A stretch of DNA of 64,000 nt from Microbulbifer variabilis (lineage in GTDB: Bacteria; Pseudomonadota; Gammaproteobacteria; Pseudomonadales; Cellvibrionaceae), in NCBI RefSeq assembly GCF_020524905.1, contig NZ_JAIVKI010000013.1:1-64000 (forward strand), given 5' to 3'. The notes under the pieces are model-generated. The model had not been told where the DNA came from and searched no databases. It saw only the letters and a program-made list of their open reading frames with translations. The position numbers and the translations under genes are program-made. How positions within the stretch are numbered: the first letter of the stretch is position 1; every line of letters starts with the position of its first letter. Of this stretch, positions 56,139 through 64,000 are shown piece after piece.

Positions 56139-56477
56139 AGAGTGACTCCGTAAGCTAAGTTTGTCTTTAGTTTAGTTGTGCTGAAATATGTATGGCACTT
56201 CGAGACACCAGGATTGATACAAATATCGGTAGTTTAGGGTTTATGAAAAATTGCGTATCTCTCTCGGTTGCTGACTCCATCCAGTCAAGGATCCCGTGGA
56301 AGTAGAAGCCTATATTGAGTCCTTTGCTGGAGATGAGATTACCCCATTCTTTTAACAATACCCTTCAAAGCGCTTGACTAAACACCTGAGACTCCCAAGG
56401 TTTTATCAAGGGATTAATCAATGCCAATTGATTGAGCCTATAACTTAATTTCGCCCAATTAAACAAAAAATGCACTT
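56139..56477. other. AT-rich intergenic region
   Basis: About 340 bases. A 63-codon TTG frame at 56167-56358 (minus) has no ribosome site; it could be a decayed gene but nothing supports it. No terminator hairpin seen. Confidence 0.4.
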
Positions 56478-58076
56478 TTACGAATTCCCACACAAGAGCT
56501 TGCTCGCCAATAACATTCCCGACCCCGGCGCAACACCACCTCCCGGCCAGGTGGACGCACCACACATATAGAGACCAGGAATTGGCATTTCGTGGTTTGC
56601 ATATCCAACAAATGGCCGATTGCCATAAAATTGTGACAAATGGAGGCTGCCAGCGCTTAAATCCCCATTCACGAGATTTGGGTTCAATTGCTGCAGTTCC
56701 AATGGAGTGTGTATCTTCATCGCAAGGATGCTATCGGGAAGATCCGGTGCATATCTCGATATCTTCCGAATGACGCGATCTGCAACTTTTTTGGCGACGT
56801 CAGGTTTCCAAATCTGTTCATTTATTTGGCCCCCAGCATCTCCACGAATCTCAGCAGGTATCGCACGTACCATTATCCAGAGAACATGCTTACCATCAGG
56901 GGCGCGGGCCGAATCATAGATTGTCGGTTGACCCACAACGATGAAAGGGTGGCTTGGAAGCATACCCGCCATACCTTCCTGATAAGCGGCTGCGATATAG
57001 TCCAAGGATGGGCCTATGTGTACGTAGAAGCTCTGTCGCGCCGCTTCATCTTTCCAATCCGGCAACCTCGATAGAGCGAGATGAATCACCATTGTGCCTG
57101 GCCCGTAACGGTAGTTTTCCGCTTCTTTAACTATCGCATCCGGCAAGTTACCTCTAGTCAGTCTCACCAATGCCTGCGGTGTGACACTGGCGACTACTCC
57201 ACGAGAACATCGCAGCTCCTGTCCACTCGCGAGACGAACACCTGACGCCCTCCCCTTATCAAAGAGGATCTCTTGTACCACCTGATTGGCAGCAACATTT
57301 CCCCCATACTCCTGAACAAGTTCTACAATGGCCCGGATCATGTTGCCGGAACCACCGCGGGCAATCGGAATGCCCTTGCGCTCATCACCATTGGTCTCCA
57401 GAAAAGGCATCCAGCATCCACCCGAGATATCAGGTGCATAATCTAAGTGCATTGCCCAAGCGGCTATCAGAGCCTGTACAATATCACTCTGAAAACGTCG
57501 TCCTAAATTCGCACGAAGGGAGTCAAGCAGTATCCCGCGTAAGGGAGTAGAGACACTAGCGGGTATATCCCCGATTCTGCCAAAAATAAGTTCCAATGGA
57601 CCGGCTTGAACTGCTGGTGAGCCCAATATTTGGAACAAGATGGGACTGCACCGATCATAGTCTTCACGCCAATCCTTCCATGCCTCGGCGTCTGCCTTCG
57701 AGAAGCACGCAATGGATCTCAAATTGGCATCCAGATCCGTACTAACTCCCAAAAAATGGTCATCAGCAGCAAAAGATCCAAAGGAATGCTCGGCGACAAT
57801 AAACTCCAAGCCCTTTTCTGCCAAGACCTCTCTGTGCTCAGTATAAAATTCTGAGCCTGCAAACATACTCAGGTTCATCGCCCCAATGTCATGTAAGAAT
57901 CCTGGTAAAGTGAGTTCCAGTGTTCGTATCGCACCACCTGGAGAACTGTTTTGGTCGAGGACCAGTACTCGCCAACCCTCTTTGGCCAAGATGAATGCAG
58001 CACAGAGAGAATTGATGCCGGCACCAATGAAGATGATCTCAGGGTCTGTCTTAACTTCAAGTAATGACTCACTCAT
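56478..58076 (-). CDS. Phytoene-desaturase-like FAD oxidoreductase
   Basis: A 532-residue flavoprotein with the dinucleotide-binding start IIFIGAGINSLCAAFILAKEGW, followed by SSPGGAIRT, and the C-terminal FAD motif PIPGLYMCGASTWPGGGV. The architecture is that of the CrtI/phytoene-desaturase-like and retinol-saturase-like oxidoreductases. No carotenoid genes are near, so the substrate is unknown. It looks less AT-rich than its neighbours, suggesting a different origin. Monocistronic by position. Confidence 0.85.
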   Translation of the reverse strand: MSESLLEVKTDPEIIFIGAGINSLCAAFILAKEGWRVLVLDQNSSPGGAIRTLELTLPGFLHDIGAMNLSMFAGSEFYTEHREVLAEKGLEFIVAEHSFGSFAADDHFLGVSTDLDANLRSIACFSKADAEAWKDWREDYDRCSPILFQILGSPAVQAGPLELIFGRIGDIPASVSTPLRGILLDSLRANLGRRFQSDIVQALIAAWAMHLDYAPDISGGCWMPFLETNGDERKGIPIARGGSGNMIRAIVELVQEYGGNVAANQVVQEILFDKGRASGVRLASGQELRCSRGVVASVTPQALVRLTRGNLPDAIVKEAENYRYGPGTMVIHLALSRLPDWKDEAARQSFYVHIGPSLDYIAAAYQEGMAGMLPSHPFIVVGQPTIYDSARAPDGKHVLWIMVRAIPAEIRGDAGGQINEQIWKPDVAKKVADRVIRKISRYAPDLPDSILAMKIHTPLELQQLNPNLVNGDLSAGSLHLSQFYGNRPFVGYANHEMPIPGLYMCGASTWPGGGVAPGSGMLLASKLLCGNS

Positions 58077-58348
58077 GACGGTATCTCATCGAACAATTGG
58101 CCAGCATCCAGACGATTGGATGCACCCCATATCCAATCAATTAATATTAGGAATAGTACAGTCGGCCCTGGTCAACTTGTAACAAAGGGGTAATGAAGAG
58201 GTGAGATAGATTTTTTTGAAAGCGAGAATACTTGTTCAGTCACTTAGTCATTAATTTAAAATTTATAAGATCCCATGAAAACTCTTATCGAGAGTTCAGC
58301 AAACTAATCCCCAGAATGGCGGATCAATAAATGAACAGGCTGATGGAA

Positions 58349-58612
58349 TTATTCATACATTCTGGCAGCATAAAGGATTTCAGCAAAAACTTTCCAATGA
58401 ATATTCTCGGGAATTTCTTCTCCCTGATTAGCGTAAAAACCATCCATATCATCTGCCCAAGCGGCCATTGCTTCCAGAAAACTTGCTAGATCAGTATTCT
58501 CCCAACTCGAAGGATTGTTTTTATAATCATTAAGAATATCTAGAACAAATTTAGAGAAATCATTTCTTGTCTTAATCTGGTTAAGATTTTCAAGTAAGCT
58601 TAATTTTTTCAT
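58349..58612 (-). CDS. DUF7660-like putative immunity protein
   Basis: An 87-residue acidic helical protein. The central SWENTDLASFLEAMAAWADDMDGFY and the end WKVFAEILYAARMYE match a small family often found directly after polymorphic toxin genes. Its ATG overlaps the stop of the secreted FN3/toxin-domain gene by 4 bases, so the two are co-translated. An immunity role is inferred from context. Confidence 0.7.
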   Translation of the reverse strand: MKKLSLLENLNQIKTRNDFSKFVLDILNDYKNNPSSWENTDLASFLEAMAAWADDMDGFYANQGEEIPENIHWKVFAEILYAARMYE

Positions 58613-59706
58613 ATATCTCCTTTGCGAATACGGATCGAGGTACCATCATTTTTACTCGTGAATTTAAATGATCCCTCAACAATCTCGCCTGGGGTCGCGG
58701 GTGTTATACGGATCGGCTTGGCTGCCTCCTGAAAGGCTTTAAGCCTGCGATTGTCTAACGAATAGATTTTACCATCCCGACTAAACACCCGTATAGGCGG
58801 CACATCACCCGCATTCAATTTTCCACTCTTAAGATCTCTGATCAAGTCTTCCACTTTTCGTCCGTCTGTAAAAGTTGCCTTAATGCTATCCTGAGTGAAT
58901 CTGACTGCTTTAGGATTTATCAACCCTTTCCGAATCACGGCGACTCTTGGAGAGCTTACCCAGGCGCTATAGGTGGTTGAGTCATCAGTCCTGACCAAGG
59001 CCCGAATTCTAAATTTATAGGAGCCACTTGTTAATCGCTTACCCTTCTCCCTTGGCAAGGTAATTGGGCCTGTACTTACTCCAGAATAAACACAGGACCA
59101 TGTCGAACAATCATCTTTACACTGCTCGATTTCATAACCGGTAATTTTTATCCCTGAACCAGGGGGTACCCATTTGACTTCAACTGTCCCTTGAGATCCT
59201 GGATTTTCAGAAACAGCATCCACCACTCGGGGAGCTTGTATCGGAGGATTTACTAACTGTACTTTCTCCAGCTCTCCACTTTGAACAGTGATATTTCTTG
59301 GCGTGGGAAGAGGACTAGCACCATCTTGATGTTTCTCACTGGAAAAACCACCACAGCCTGCTCTATGACTGGGCCGCGTCTTGAACCCCCAATGCCCTTG
59401 AGATAGCCCTTTAAATTGATATGAATACCCTGTGAACTTACTAGACTTGGGCCAATTACCATCCTCTTTTTGCTTTACCAAATGATACTCATTGACAACA
59501 TCTGGTAGTGAAAGCCAAGAAAATGGAATGTTTTCTATACGGCTGCTCGTTTCAGAGACGCTCGTTCTAACTACTGTTAGAGAAGAGTCTGAAGGCGATT
59601 TGCTGGAGAAACCACTGGCACAGGCTGCAAAAGATAAAAACAGAAAGTAGAAATAGGCAATAAAACGCAGGCTTAGAGACAAAGCTTTCACCCGAGAGTT
59701 GAGCAT
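58609..59706 (-). CDS. Secreted FN3-containing protein with RHS-type C-terminal toxin domain
   Basis: A 365-residue protein. It has a signal peptide (about residues 10-30, FAACASG, possibly a lipobox at Cys29), a fibronectin-III-like region (about 158-256, WVPPGSGIKITGYEIEQC), and a C-terminal domain (about 268-365) with VRFTQDSIKATFTDGR, VPPIRVFSRDGKIYSLDNRRL and NDGTSIRIRKG. That last domain is familiar as the C-terminal tip of RHS-type polymorphic toxins and has a ParB-like look. Here it sits on a small Sec-exported carrier instead of a giant RHS protein. It overlaps the putative immunity gene. Confidence 0.7.
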   Translation of the reverse strand: MLNSRVKALSLSLRFIAYFYFLFLSFAACASGFSSKSPSDSSLTVVRTSVSETSSRIENIPFSWLSLPDVVNEYHLVKQKEDGNWPKSSKFTGYSYQFKGLSQGHWGFKTRPSHRAGCGGFSSEKHQDGASPLPTPRNITVQSGELEKVQLVNPPIQAPRVVDAVSENPGSQGTVEVKWVPPGSGIKITGYEIEQCKDDCSTWSCVYSGVSTGPITLPREKGKRLTSGSYKFRIRALVRTDDSTTYSAWVSSPRVAVIRKGLINPKAVRFTQDSIKATFTDGRKVEDLIRDLKSGKLNAGDVPPIRVFSRDGKIYSLDNRRLKAFQEAAKPIRITPATPGEIVEGSFKFTSKNDGTSIRIRKGDI

Positions 59707-60100
59707 TACCGAAGGGGCAACACTGAGACCTTTAGTGACTACCCATTACCATATCTATAAAATTCGATTATAGGGTGAGATTTTGCTTGTTGCGTTAAAC
59801 ACTACTGAATAGGTAGTCAGGTCTTACGAGGATAATAATTCTATTGGCAAGAACAGCTAGAACGAGAGGAAAATTAAAAGGCATCGATACTTCTACAACC
59901 GGAAAGTACCTACCGCCCAGAAGCTTCAACAGCTAACTTACTTCTAGGCACCCTCCCCTTTAGTATATTTGAATGGAAGGTATAGGAGACTAAAGAAGAC
60001 CAATAGTTTTCACTTCAGTCCTTAACTGCTGAACTAAAGATTTCCCGGTAGTACCCCAAGCACTCCCTTCCTGGGGTAAAACTGGGTAGAAAAAAATAGA
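59707..60100. other. AT-rich intergenic region
   Basis: About 390 bases with no supported gene. Near 60053-60076 a CCCCAAG...CCTGGGG inverted repeat may end the leftward HTH gene weakly. Confidence 0.4.
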
Positions 60101-60310
60101 TCACTCATCTTGTTTGAACTCCAAAATATCACCGGGCTGACATTCAAGCGCTTCACATATTGCCGATAAGGTATCAAACCTGACCCCTTTCACTTTGCCA
60201 CGTTTCAATAATGACAAGTTAGCCTCGGTAATTCCTATCTCTGCTGCCAACGATTTAGAGCTGACTTTACGTTTGGCCAGCATAACATCCAAGTTGACAA
60301 TAATAGCCAT
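60101..60310 (-). CDS. XRE/YozG-like HTH regulator
   Basis: A 69-residue helix-turn-helix protein. VNLDVMLAKRKVSSKSLAAEIGITEANLSLLKRGK is a classic Cro/C1-type HTH, ending in FDTLSAICEALECQPGDIL. It follows the DUF2975 gene with almost no gap; this pairing of a DUF2975 membrane protein with a small HTH regulator is common, and the membrane protein may control or be controlled by it. ATG 60310 is the only standard start. Confidence 0.88.
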   Translation of the reverse strand: MAIIVNLDVMLAKRKVSSKSLAAEIGITEANLSLLKRGKVKGVRFDTLSAICEALECQPGDILEFKQDE

Positions 60311-60311
60311 G

Positions 60312-60821
60312 CTACACAAACTCTTTGTTTTCTTGCTCAATTTGTTTTGCTGCTCGCAAAATATAGAGGACGCTCACAAGTACGAATAATGTGAAAAGCC
60401 TGCCGACATCCAATGACAGCACCAGGGTTAGTTCATTTTCATGCAAATACAATAGATAACTGAGCCACAAAGACTCCAGCATGCGTACTAGGATCGAAGC
60501 CCCATAGAGCCAAACCAACCACACATAGCAGCGGTCACTCTCTTTACCAAAATAGTCACCCTTCGCGTACTGACCAAAAAGTCGCCAAAGCCAATAGATA
60601 AACAGGCCGGAAAGCACAAAGATTGGCAGTTGCCCAAGTAATAGCATCGACCTGTACTGGTCACCTAGCGCCCAAAGTTCCTGGAAAAGTGGGTTGCTGC
60701 TGTTGAAGGCATTCTTGTCGTAGACAAAGTAGTTGATCAGCAAAATGCTTATGGCAATCAAACTGACAGCGACGATAGCCCAGCGCAGACGCGTACTTAA
60801 TACCTGAATATTTTGCTTCAC
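60312..60821 (-). CDS. DUF2975 family membrane protein
   Basis: A 169-residue inner-membrane protein with four hydrophobic helices (about 14-32, 60-80, 100-118 and 130-155). FGQYAKGDYFGKESDRCYVWLVWLYG in the middle is the DUF2975 core. It is encoded immediately before an HTH regulator, forming the known two-gene cassette of unknown function. It is transcribed divergently from the S9 peptidase gene. Confidence 0.82.
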   Translation of the reverse strand: MKQNIQVLSTRLRWAIVAVSLIAISILLINYFVYDKNAFNSSNPLFQELWALGDQYRSMLLLGQLPIFVLSGLFIYWLWRLFGQYAKGDYFGKESDRCYVWLVWLYGASILVRMLESLWLSYLLYLHENELTLVLSLDVGRLFTLFVLVSVLYILRAAKQIEQENKEFV

Positions 60822-60959
60822 AGGTTAGCTCCTATGGGATAAGCAAACATTATACAACAGTATCAAGTTTCTGCAATTCAGCTATAAATTATTGCTTTAC
60901 AATAATTTATAGCTGCTCTACAGTATATCCATGGTCATCACTGATAAGGAGTTAAGTCC

Positions 60960-63026
60960 ATGGAATTAAAGAATCATCGTTGGTCAATACGTAAAACCAT
61001 CTGCTGGCTGAGCTTAGCCGCTGCATTTAGCGGCTGTAGCATGAATGTCGTTTTAAAGGATTCAGCATCAACAGAAGCCCAACAGGAGTTACTCCCTATT
61101 GAGAGTTTCTTTAATGACTCTGAAATCAATGGAGTCAAATTATCTTCTGATGGTCAATGGCTGGCCTGGCTCCAGCAACACAACGGAGCACCAAATATCT
61201 ATGTAATGCCGAGTGATGGGAGTGTTGAGGATGCCTTCCCTTTAACTGCTTTTGCCGATGGAGCAGATAGCTTTTATTGGGATAAACATCAGCTCGGTAT
61301 GTTTGTTTCTAAAGATTCCGATGGAAACGAACAGCACCAGATTTTCCGATTGGATCTGGAGGTAAAGGATAAAACTCTAAATTTGCTGAACACCCAAAAT
61401 TTAACATCGAAAAAAGGTGTCAATTACATACTTTGGGGACAGGCTTCAAAAATACCTGACACCCTTACACTCATTGCGAATCACGACGATCCGATGACAT
61501 TAAATTTTTATCGGCTGGATACTGAAGCCGGTAAGCTTACATCACTGATGACCAATACCGAGCGTTTTCATGATGTGCTGATTGATCCTAAAGGATTTCC
61601 CATTGCTGGTGTGAGATCGAACCCGGATACATCAATGCAGTTATTTATTTATAAGAATAAATCCTGGCAAGAAGCCCTGAAAACTGAAGCGGGAGAAATT
61701 TTACACCTATCCAGTTATAATTCAGATCTTGGAAGAGTGTATTTCGAATCCAGCTTCGGCGAGGCTGATACTTCAGGATTAAAACAACTGGATTTAAATT
61801 CAGGGGAAATTGTTGACGTTCACACCGACCCTAATCAACGATCCGACGTTTATAAAACCTTATTCAGTAAAGATGGAGAGCTTCAGCTGGTTTCTTACTA
61901 CTATGGATATCGAGAAGATTATCCAATTAGTAAGGAGTTCAAAAAGCATTGGCAATATATCACCAGTCAATTTTCACGCAGAGTTGAAATTGATGTTGTC
62001 TCCATCAATGAGGAGGCTGGCATATGGCTGCTAGATATTGCCAGTGATGTCGATCTGGGGGCTTTTTATACCTACAATCAAGCAGACCAATCACTGAGGC
62101 GCTTGATTGATAAAGATACAAGGTTAGATACGGAATCTCTGGCAGAAAGACGCTCTATTACTTATAAAGCCCGTGACGGCATTACTATTCAAGCTTATCT
62201 GACTCTGCCCAAAGGCAAGAGCAGTCAATTGCCGCTAGTGGTATTGCCTCACGGTGGCCCATGGGGAAGAGATCACTGGAGGCTTAGTGATAGCTTTTTC
62301 AATCGCGTGTCTCAGTTGCTATCGAATCGCGGCTATGCGGTATTACAGCCCAACTTTCGTGCATCTACAGGCTTTGGTGAAACCTTCATCGCTTTGGGTA
62401 ATCGCCAGTGGGGAACCGGTGCAATGCAACATGACCTGACTGATGGTGTTGAGTTTCTAGTGGAGCAAGGCATTGCGGACAAAGATAAAGTAGCCATCAT
62501 GGGTGGGTCTTACGGAGGCTATGCAGCACTTTCCGGGTTGACTTTCACCCCCGATGTATATGCAGCCGCGATATCTTTTGTGGGCCCATCAAGCCTAGTC
62601 ACCTTGGTTGAGTCATTCCCGGAGTATTATCGACCATTTATTTCCAACTGGTTCAAAGCAGTCGGTGATCCTTTGATTCAAGCAGACCGAGAGGATATGC
62701 AGGCCCGATCACCTTTAAACTTTACGGATCAAATTAAAGCACCTTTACTGTTGGTTCAGGGTGCAAATGATCCCCGCGTTACTCAACTTGAGTCTGATCA
62801 AATTGCTATAGACATGTATCAAAAAGACTTAGCTGTCGAGTATATTTTGGCTAAAGATGAGGGGCACGGATTTAGCAAGCGTATTAACAGGCTGGCTTAT
62901 TTGATAAAAATGGAAGAATTTCTCGCAGAGCACTTAGGTGGTGAAGTAAGCTCTGAAATTCCTGAGGAGCTTACAACCCATTTGGCAGGACTTGAAGTTG
63001 ATATATCAAAATTAGCCGAGAAATAA
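60960..63026 (+). CDS. S9 family prolyl-oligopeptidase-like lipoprotein
   Basis: A 688-residue serine peptidase. The signal ends in AAFSGC, a lipobox, so it is probably membrane-attached in the periplasm. A seven-blade beta-propeller-like N-terminal half (about 50-410) precedes the alpha/beta hydrolase domain with LPHGGPWGRD, the nucleophile Ser in GGSYGGYAAL, Asp in GANDPRV and His in DEGHGFSK. It should cleave short peptides. A GGAG ribosome site precedes ATG 60960. Confidence 0.92.
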   Translation: MELKNHRWSIRKTICWLSLAAAFSGCSMNVVLKDSASTEAQQELLPIESFFNDSEINGVKLSSDGQWLAWLQQHNGAPNIYVMPSDGSVEDAFPLTAFADGADSFYWDKHQLGMFVSKDSDGNEQHQIFRLDLEVKDKTLNLLNTQNLTSKKGVNYILWGQASKIPDTLTLIANHDDPMTLNFYRLDTEAGKLTSLMTNTERFHDVLIDPKGFPIAGVRSNPDTSMQLFIYKNKSWQEALKTEAGEILHLSSYNSDLGRVYFESSFGEADTSGLKQLDLNSGEIVDVHTDPNQRSDVYKTLFSKDGELQLVSYYYGYREDYPISKEFKKHWQYITSQFSRRVEIDVVSINEEAGIWLLDIASDVDLGAFYTYNQADQSLRRLIDKDTRLDTESLAERRSITYKARDGITIQAYLTLPKGKSSQLPLVVLPHGGPWGRDHWRLSDSFFNRVSQLLSNRGYAVLQPNFRASTGFGETFIALGNRQWGTGAMQHDLTDGVEFLVEQGIADKDKVAIMGGSYGGYAALSGLTFTPDVYAAAISFVGPSSLVTLVESFPEYYRPFISNWFKAVGDPLIQADREDMQARSPLNFTDQIKAPLLLVQGANDPRVTQLESDQIAIDMYQKDLAVEYILAKDEGHGFSKRINRLAYLIKMEEFLAEHLGGEVSSEIPEELTTHLAGLEVDISKLAEK

Positions 63027-63078
63027 TCTTAAATAGATTGCTTGCGATCTTAGGTTGATCGCCAATATAGAGCGCCGG

Positions 63079-63112
63079 TCTTTGATAGATATTAATCAAT
63101 ATCTATCAAAGA
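63079..63112. repeat. Perfect 15-base inverted repeat after the S9 peptidase gene
   Basis: TCTTTGATAGATATT, loop AATC, AATATCTATCAAAGA. It forms a strong hairpin 52 bases after the peptidase stop but lacks a T-run, so it may be a terminator, a stability hairpin or a protein-binding palindrome. Confidence 0.6.
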
Positions 63113-63223
63113 CAGTCTACATTTAAAGTAAGATCATTTCATTTTCCAACAAACAATATAAAAAACTTCTTCACCCCAAGCACCTAAATAACCTACCGCT
63201 TAATAGCGGAAAAAAGATTACGA

Positions 63224-63607
63224 ATGCCTCACTTTCTATTTAGGCAAGTTTATAATTCATATCCAAAACTGGCTAATAGAAATTATGAGTTAGCTACTAA
63301 GCCATCATTCACTGAGAACATTCGTTTAAGTAAGACTCGACTCATGAAAGGTCAGAAGGTTCAATTAGGTACAGAAGCACCAACACTTTCTTTTTCTAAT
63401 CTTCAATTACATGAAGCCAAGTCTAAATTCTACTCATTGTCAGACAGTAGATTTTTGAGTATTGTTACGCCTTTTTTTACCGTAACTGAGGTAGGGCATA
63501 TCGTAGATGTAAGAAGTATCCGCCGCTTTGTAGGAAGACAGGATACCTGTTGTCAGTCTTACCTAAGCAGTGAAGACCAAAAGAATTCACTACTTCTCCA
63601 CTCCTGA
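63224..63607 (+). CDS. Hypothetical protein, weak redoxin-like segment
   Basis: A 127-residue frame I do not recognise with confidence. Residues about 42-80 (KGQKVQLGTEAPTLSF...YSLSDSRFLSIVTP) recall the start of a thiol-peroxidase/redoxin domain, but the catalytic Cys position is occupied by FFTVTE and the rest does not follow the family. It could be a decayed, frameshifted peroxiredoxin gene or an unrelated small protein. Confidence 0.35.
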   Translation: MPHFLFRQVYNSYPKLANRNYELATKPSFTENIRLSKTRLMKGQKVQLGTEAPTLSFSNLQLHEAKSKFYSLSDSRFLSIVTPFFTVTEVGHIVDVRSIRRFVGRQDTCCQSYLSSEDQKNSLLLHS

Positions 63608-63723
63608 CCCCAGTATTACCGATCGAAGCCTTGTCGCCATATTGATTGGCTTCAACCCTTTTTAAACATTAGGGCCTAGCCTTAGAAAGTAAGAAAAAGC
63701 GTAGTAACCATATGGAGGAAGCC

Positions 63724-64000
63724 ATGCATTCCCGTTTAACCACCTTTCTCGGAGCTCTTGTTATTTCAACTAACACTAGCGCAGCCGAGTTCGGCAACCA
63801 AAAGCCACTAAGTTTCCATCCGTATATATCCTTGAACACAGGGTATAGCGAAATGGAACTCACTCGAGATTATCGAACAACTGAGAAAGGAAATACAAAG
63901 GAGTTTAGCTACTTAGAATTCACTGCTTCTGAGAGCGAGTCATGGAATAGTATTTCAATAGGGGCAGACTTTGACAATTATCCACTGGAATTGCGATTAA
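63724..64000 (+). CDS. Outer-membrane-protein-like gene, cut by the window end
   Basis: An open frame from ATG 63724, after a good GGAGGA ribosome site, running off the right end (92 codons visible). It starts with a signal peptide (LTTFLGALVISTNTSAA-E), then alternating beta-strand sequence (FHPYISLNTGYSEMEL, FSYLEFTASESESWNSISIGADF), as in small outer-membrane beta-barrels. The product cannot be named from this part. Confidence 0.6.
   Translation, partial: MHSRLTTFLGALVISTNTSAAEFGNQKPLSFHPYISLNTGYSEMELTRDYRTTEKGNTKEFSYLEFTASESESWNSISIGADFDNYPLELRL

Noticed and set aside
1..64000. CRISPR arrays, rRNA genes or intact insertion sequences
   Set aside because: No regularly spaced repeats, no rRNA-like sequence and no transposase genes or paired terminal repeats were found on reading.

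Overview
The window looks like a chromosomal segment of a marine, heterotrophic gammaproteobacterium. The gene set (rsmC, lpxH, miaE, acnB, a Tus-family protein, DUF3012 and DUF3081 proteins) and a backbone that looks GC-moderate would fit the Cellvibrionales, for example Microbulbifer. This assignment is inference from gene content; no 16S gene is present.

Layout. (1) 1-5090 is the integrase end of a prophage or integrative element: small early phage genes, a DUF2303 protein, an ASCH-domain protein, a DUF4224 protein and a tyrosine integrase. It abuts the 3' end of a tRNA-His gene, the likely attachment site. (2) 5114-5589 is a minus-strand tRNA operon (Pro-UGG, Arg-UCU, His-GUG) with a near-consensus sigma-70 promoter. 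(3) 5817-10892 is housekeeping: folD, rsuA, rsmC, a helical protein, a spermidine-synthase-like methyltransferase, msrC and a coiled-coil membrane protein. (4) 11079-18484 is a complete Wadjet (JetABCD, MksBEF-like SMC) anti-plasmid system behind a DUF3012 lipoprotein gene. (5) 18603-23223 holds cysS, glnS, ppiB and lpxH.

(6) 23255-30660 is the most interesting part. Four genes read as a sulfoquinovosyl lipid operon: an SQD1/SqdB-like UDP-sulfoquinovose synthase, a condensation-fold (HHxxxDG) acyltransferase, a GT8 SqdD-like glycosyltransferase and a SqdC-like SDR. A saccharopine-dehydrogenase-like gene and a second paralogous acyltransferase follow. The set resembles the alphaproteobacterial sqdB-D-C pathway, with two condensation-type enzymes as candidate acylating steps. 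(7) 31023-38292 has an FMN glutamate-synthase-like protein, a PoxB-type enzyme, and an AdiA/AdiC-type arginine decarboxylase and antiporter, a plausible acid-stress module. (8) 38282-47928 is mostly backbone: a SLOG/Mo-carrier-like protein, DUF2269, a RutE-like nitroreductase, DUF3429, DUF3081, miaE, a Tus-family replication-terminus protein, a YegS-like lipid kinase, DUF1289 and acnB.

(9) From about 48000 to the right end the DNA is visibly more AT-rich and looks accessory: a DHA2-type MFS exporter divergent from a second, non-AcnB aconitase-family protein, an M23 peptidase, a TauE/SafE permease, an exported RelA/SpoT-fold protein, a phytoene-desaturase-like oxidoreductase, a secreted FN3-plus-toxin-domain protein with a DUF7660-like putative immunity gene, a DUF2975/HTH pair, an S9 peptidase, and the start of an outer-membrane-protein-like gene cut by the window end. 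No CRISPR array, rRNA gene or intact insertion sequence was seen.
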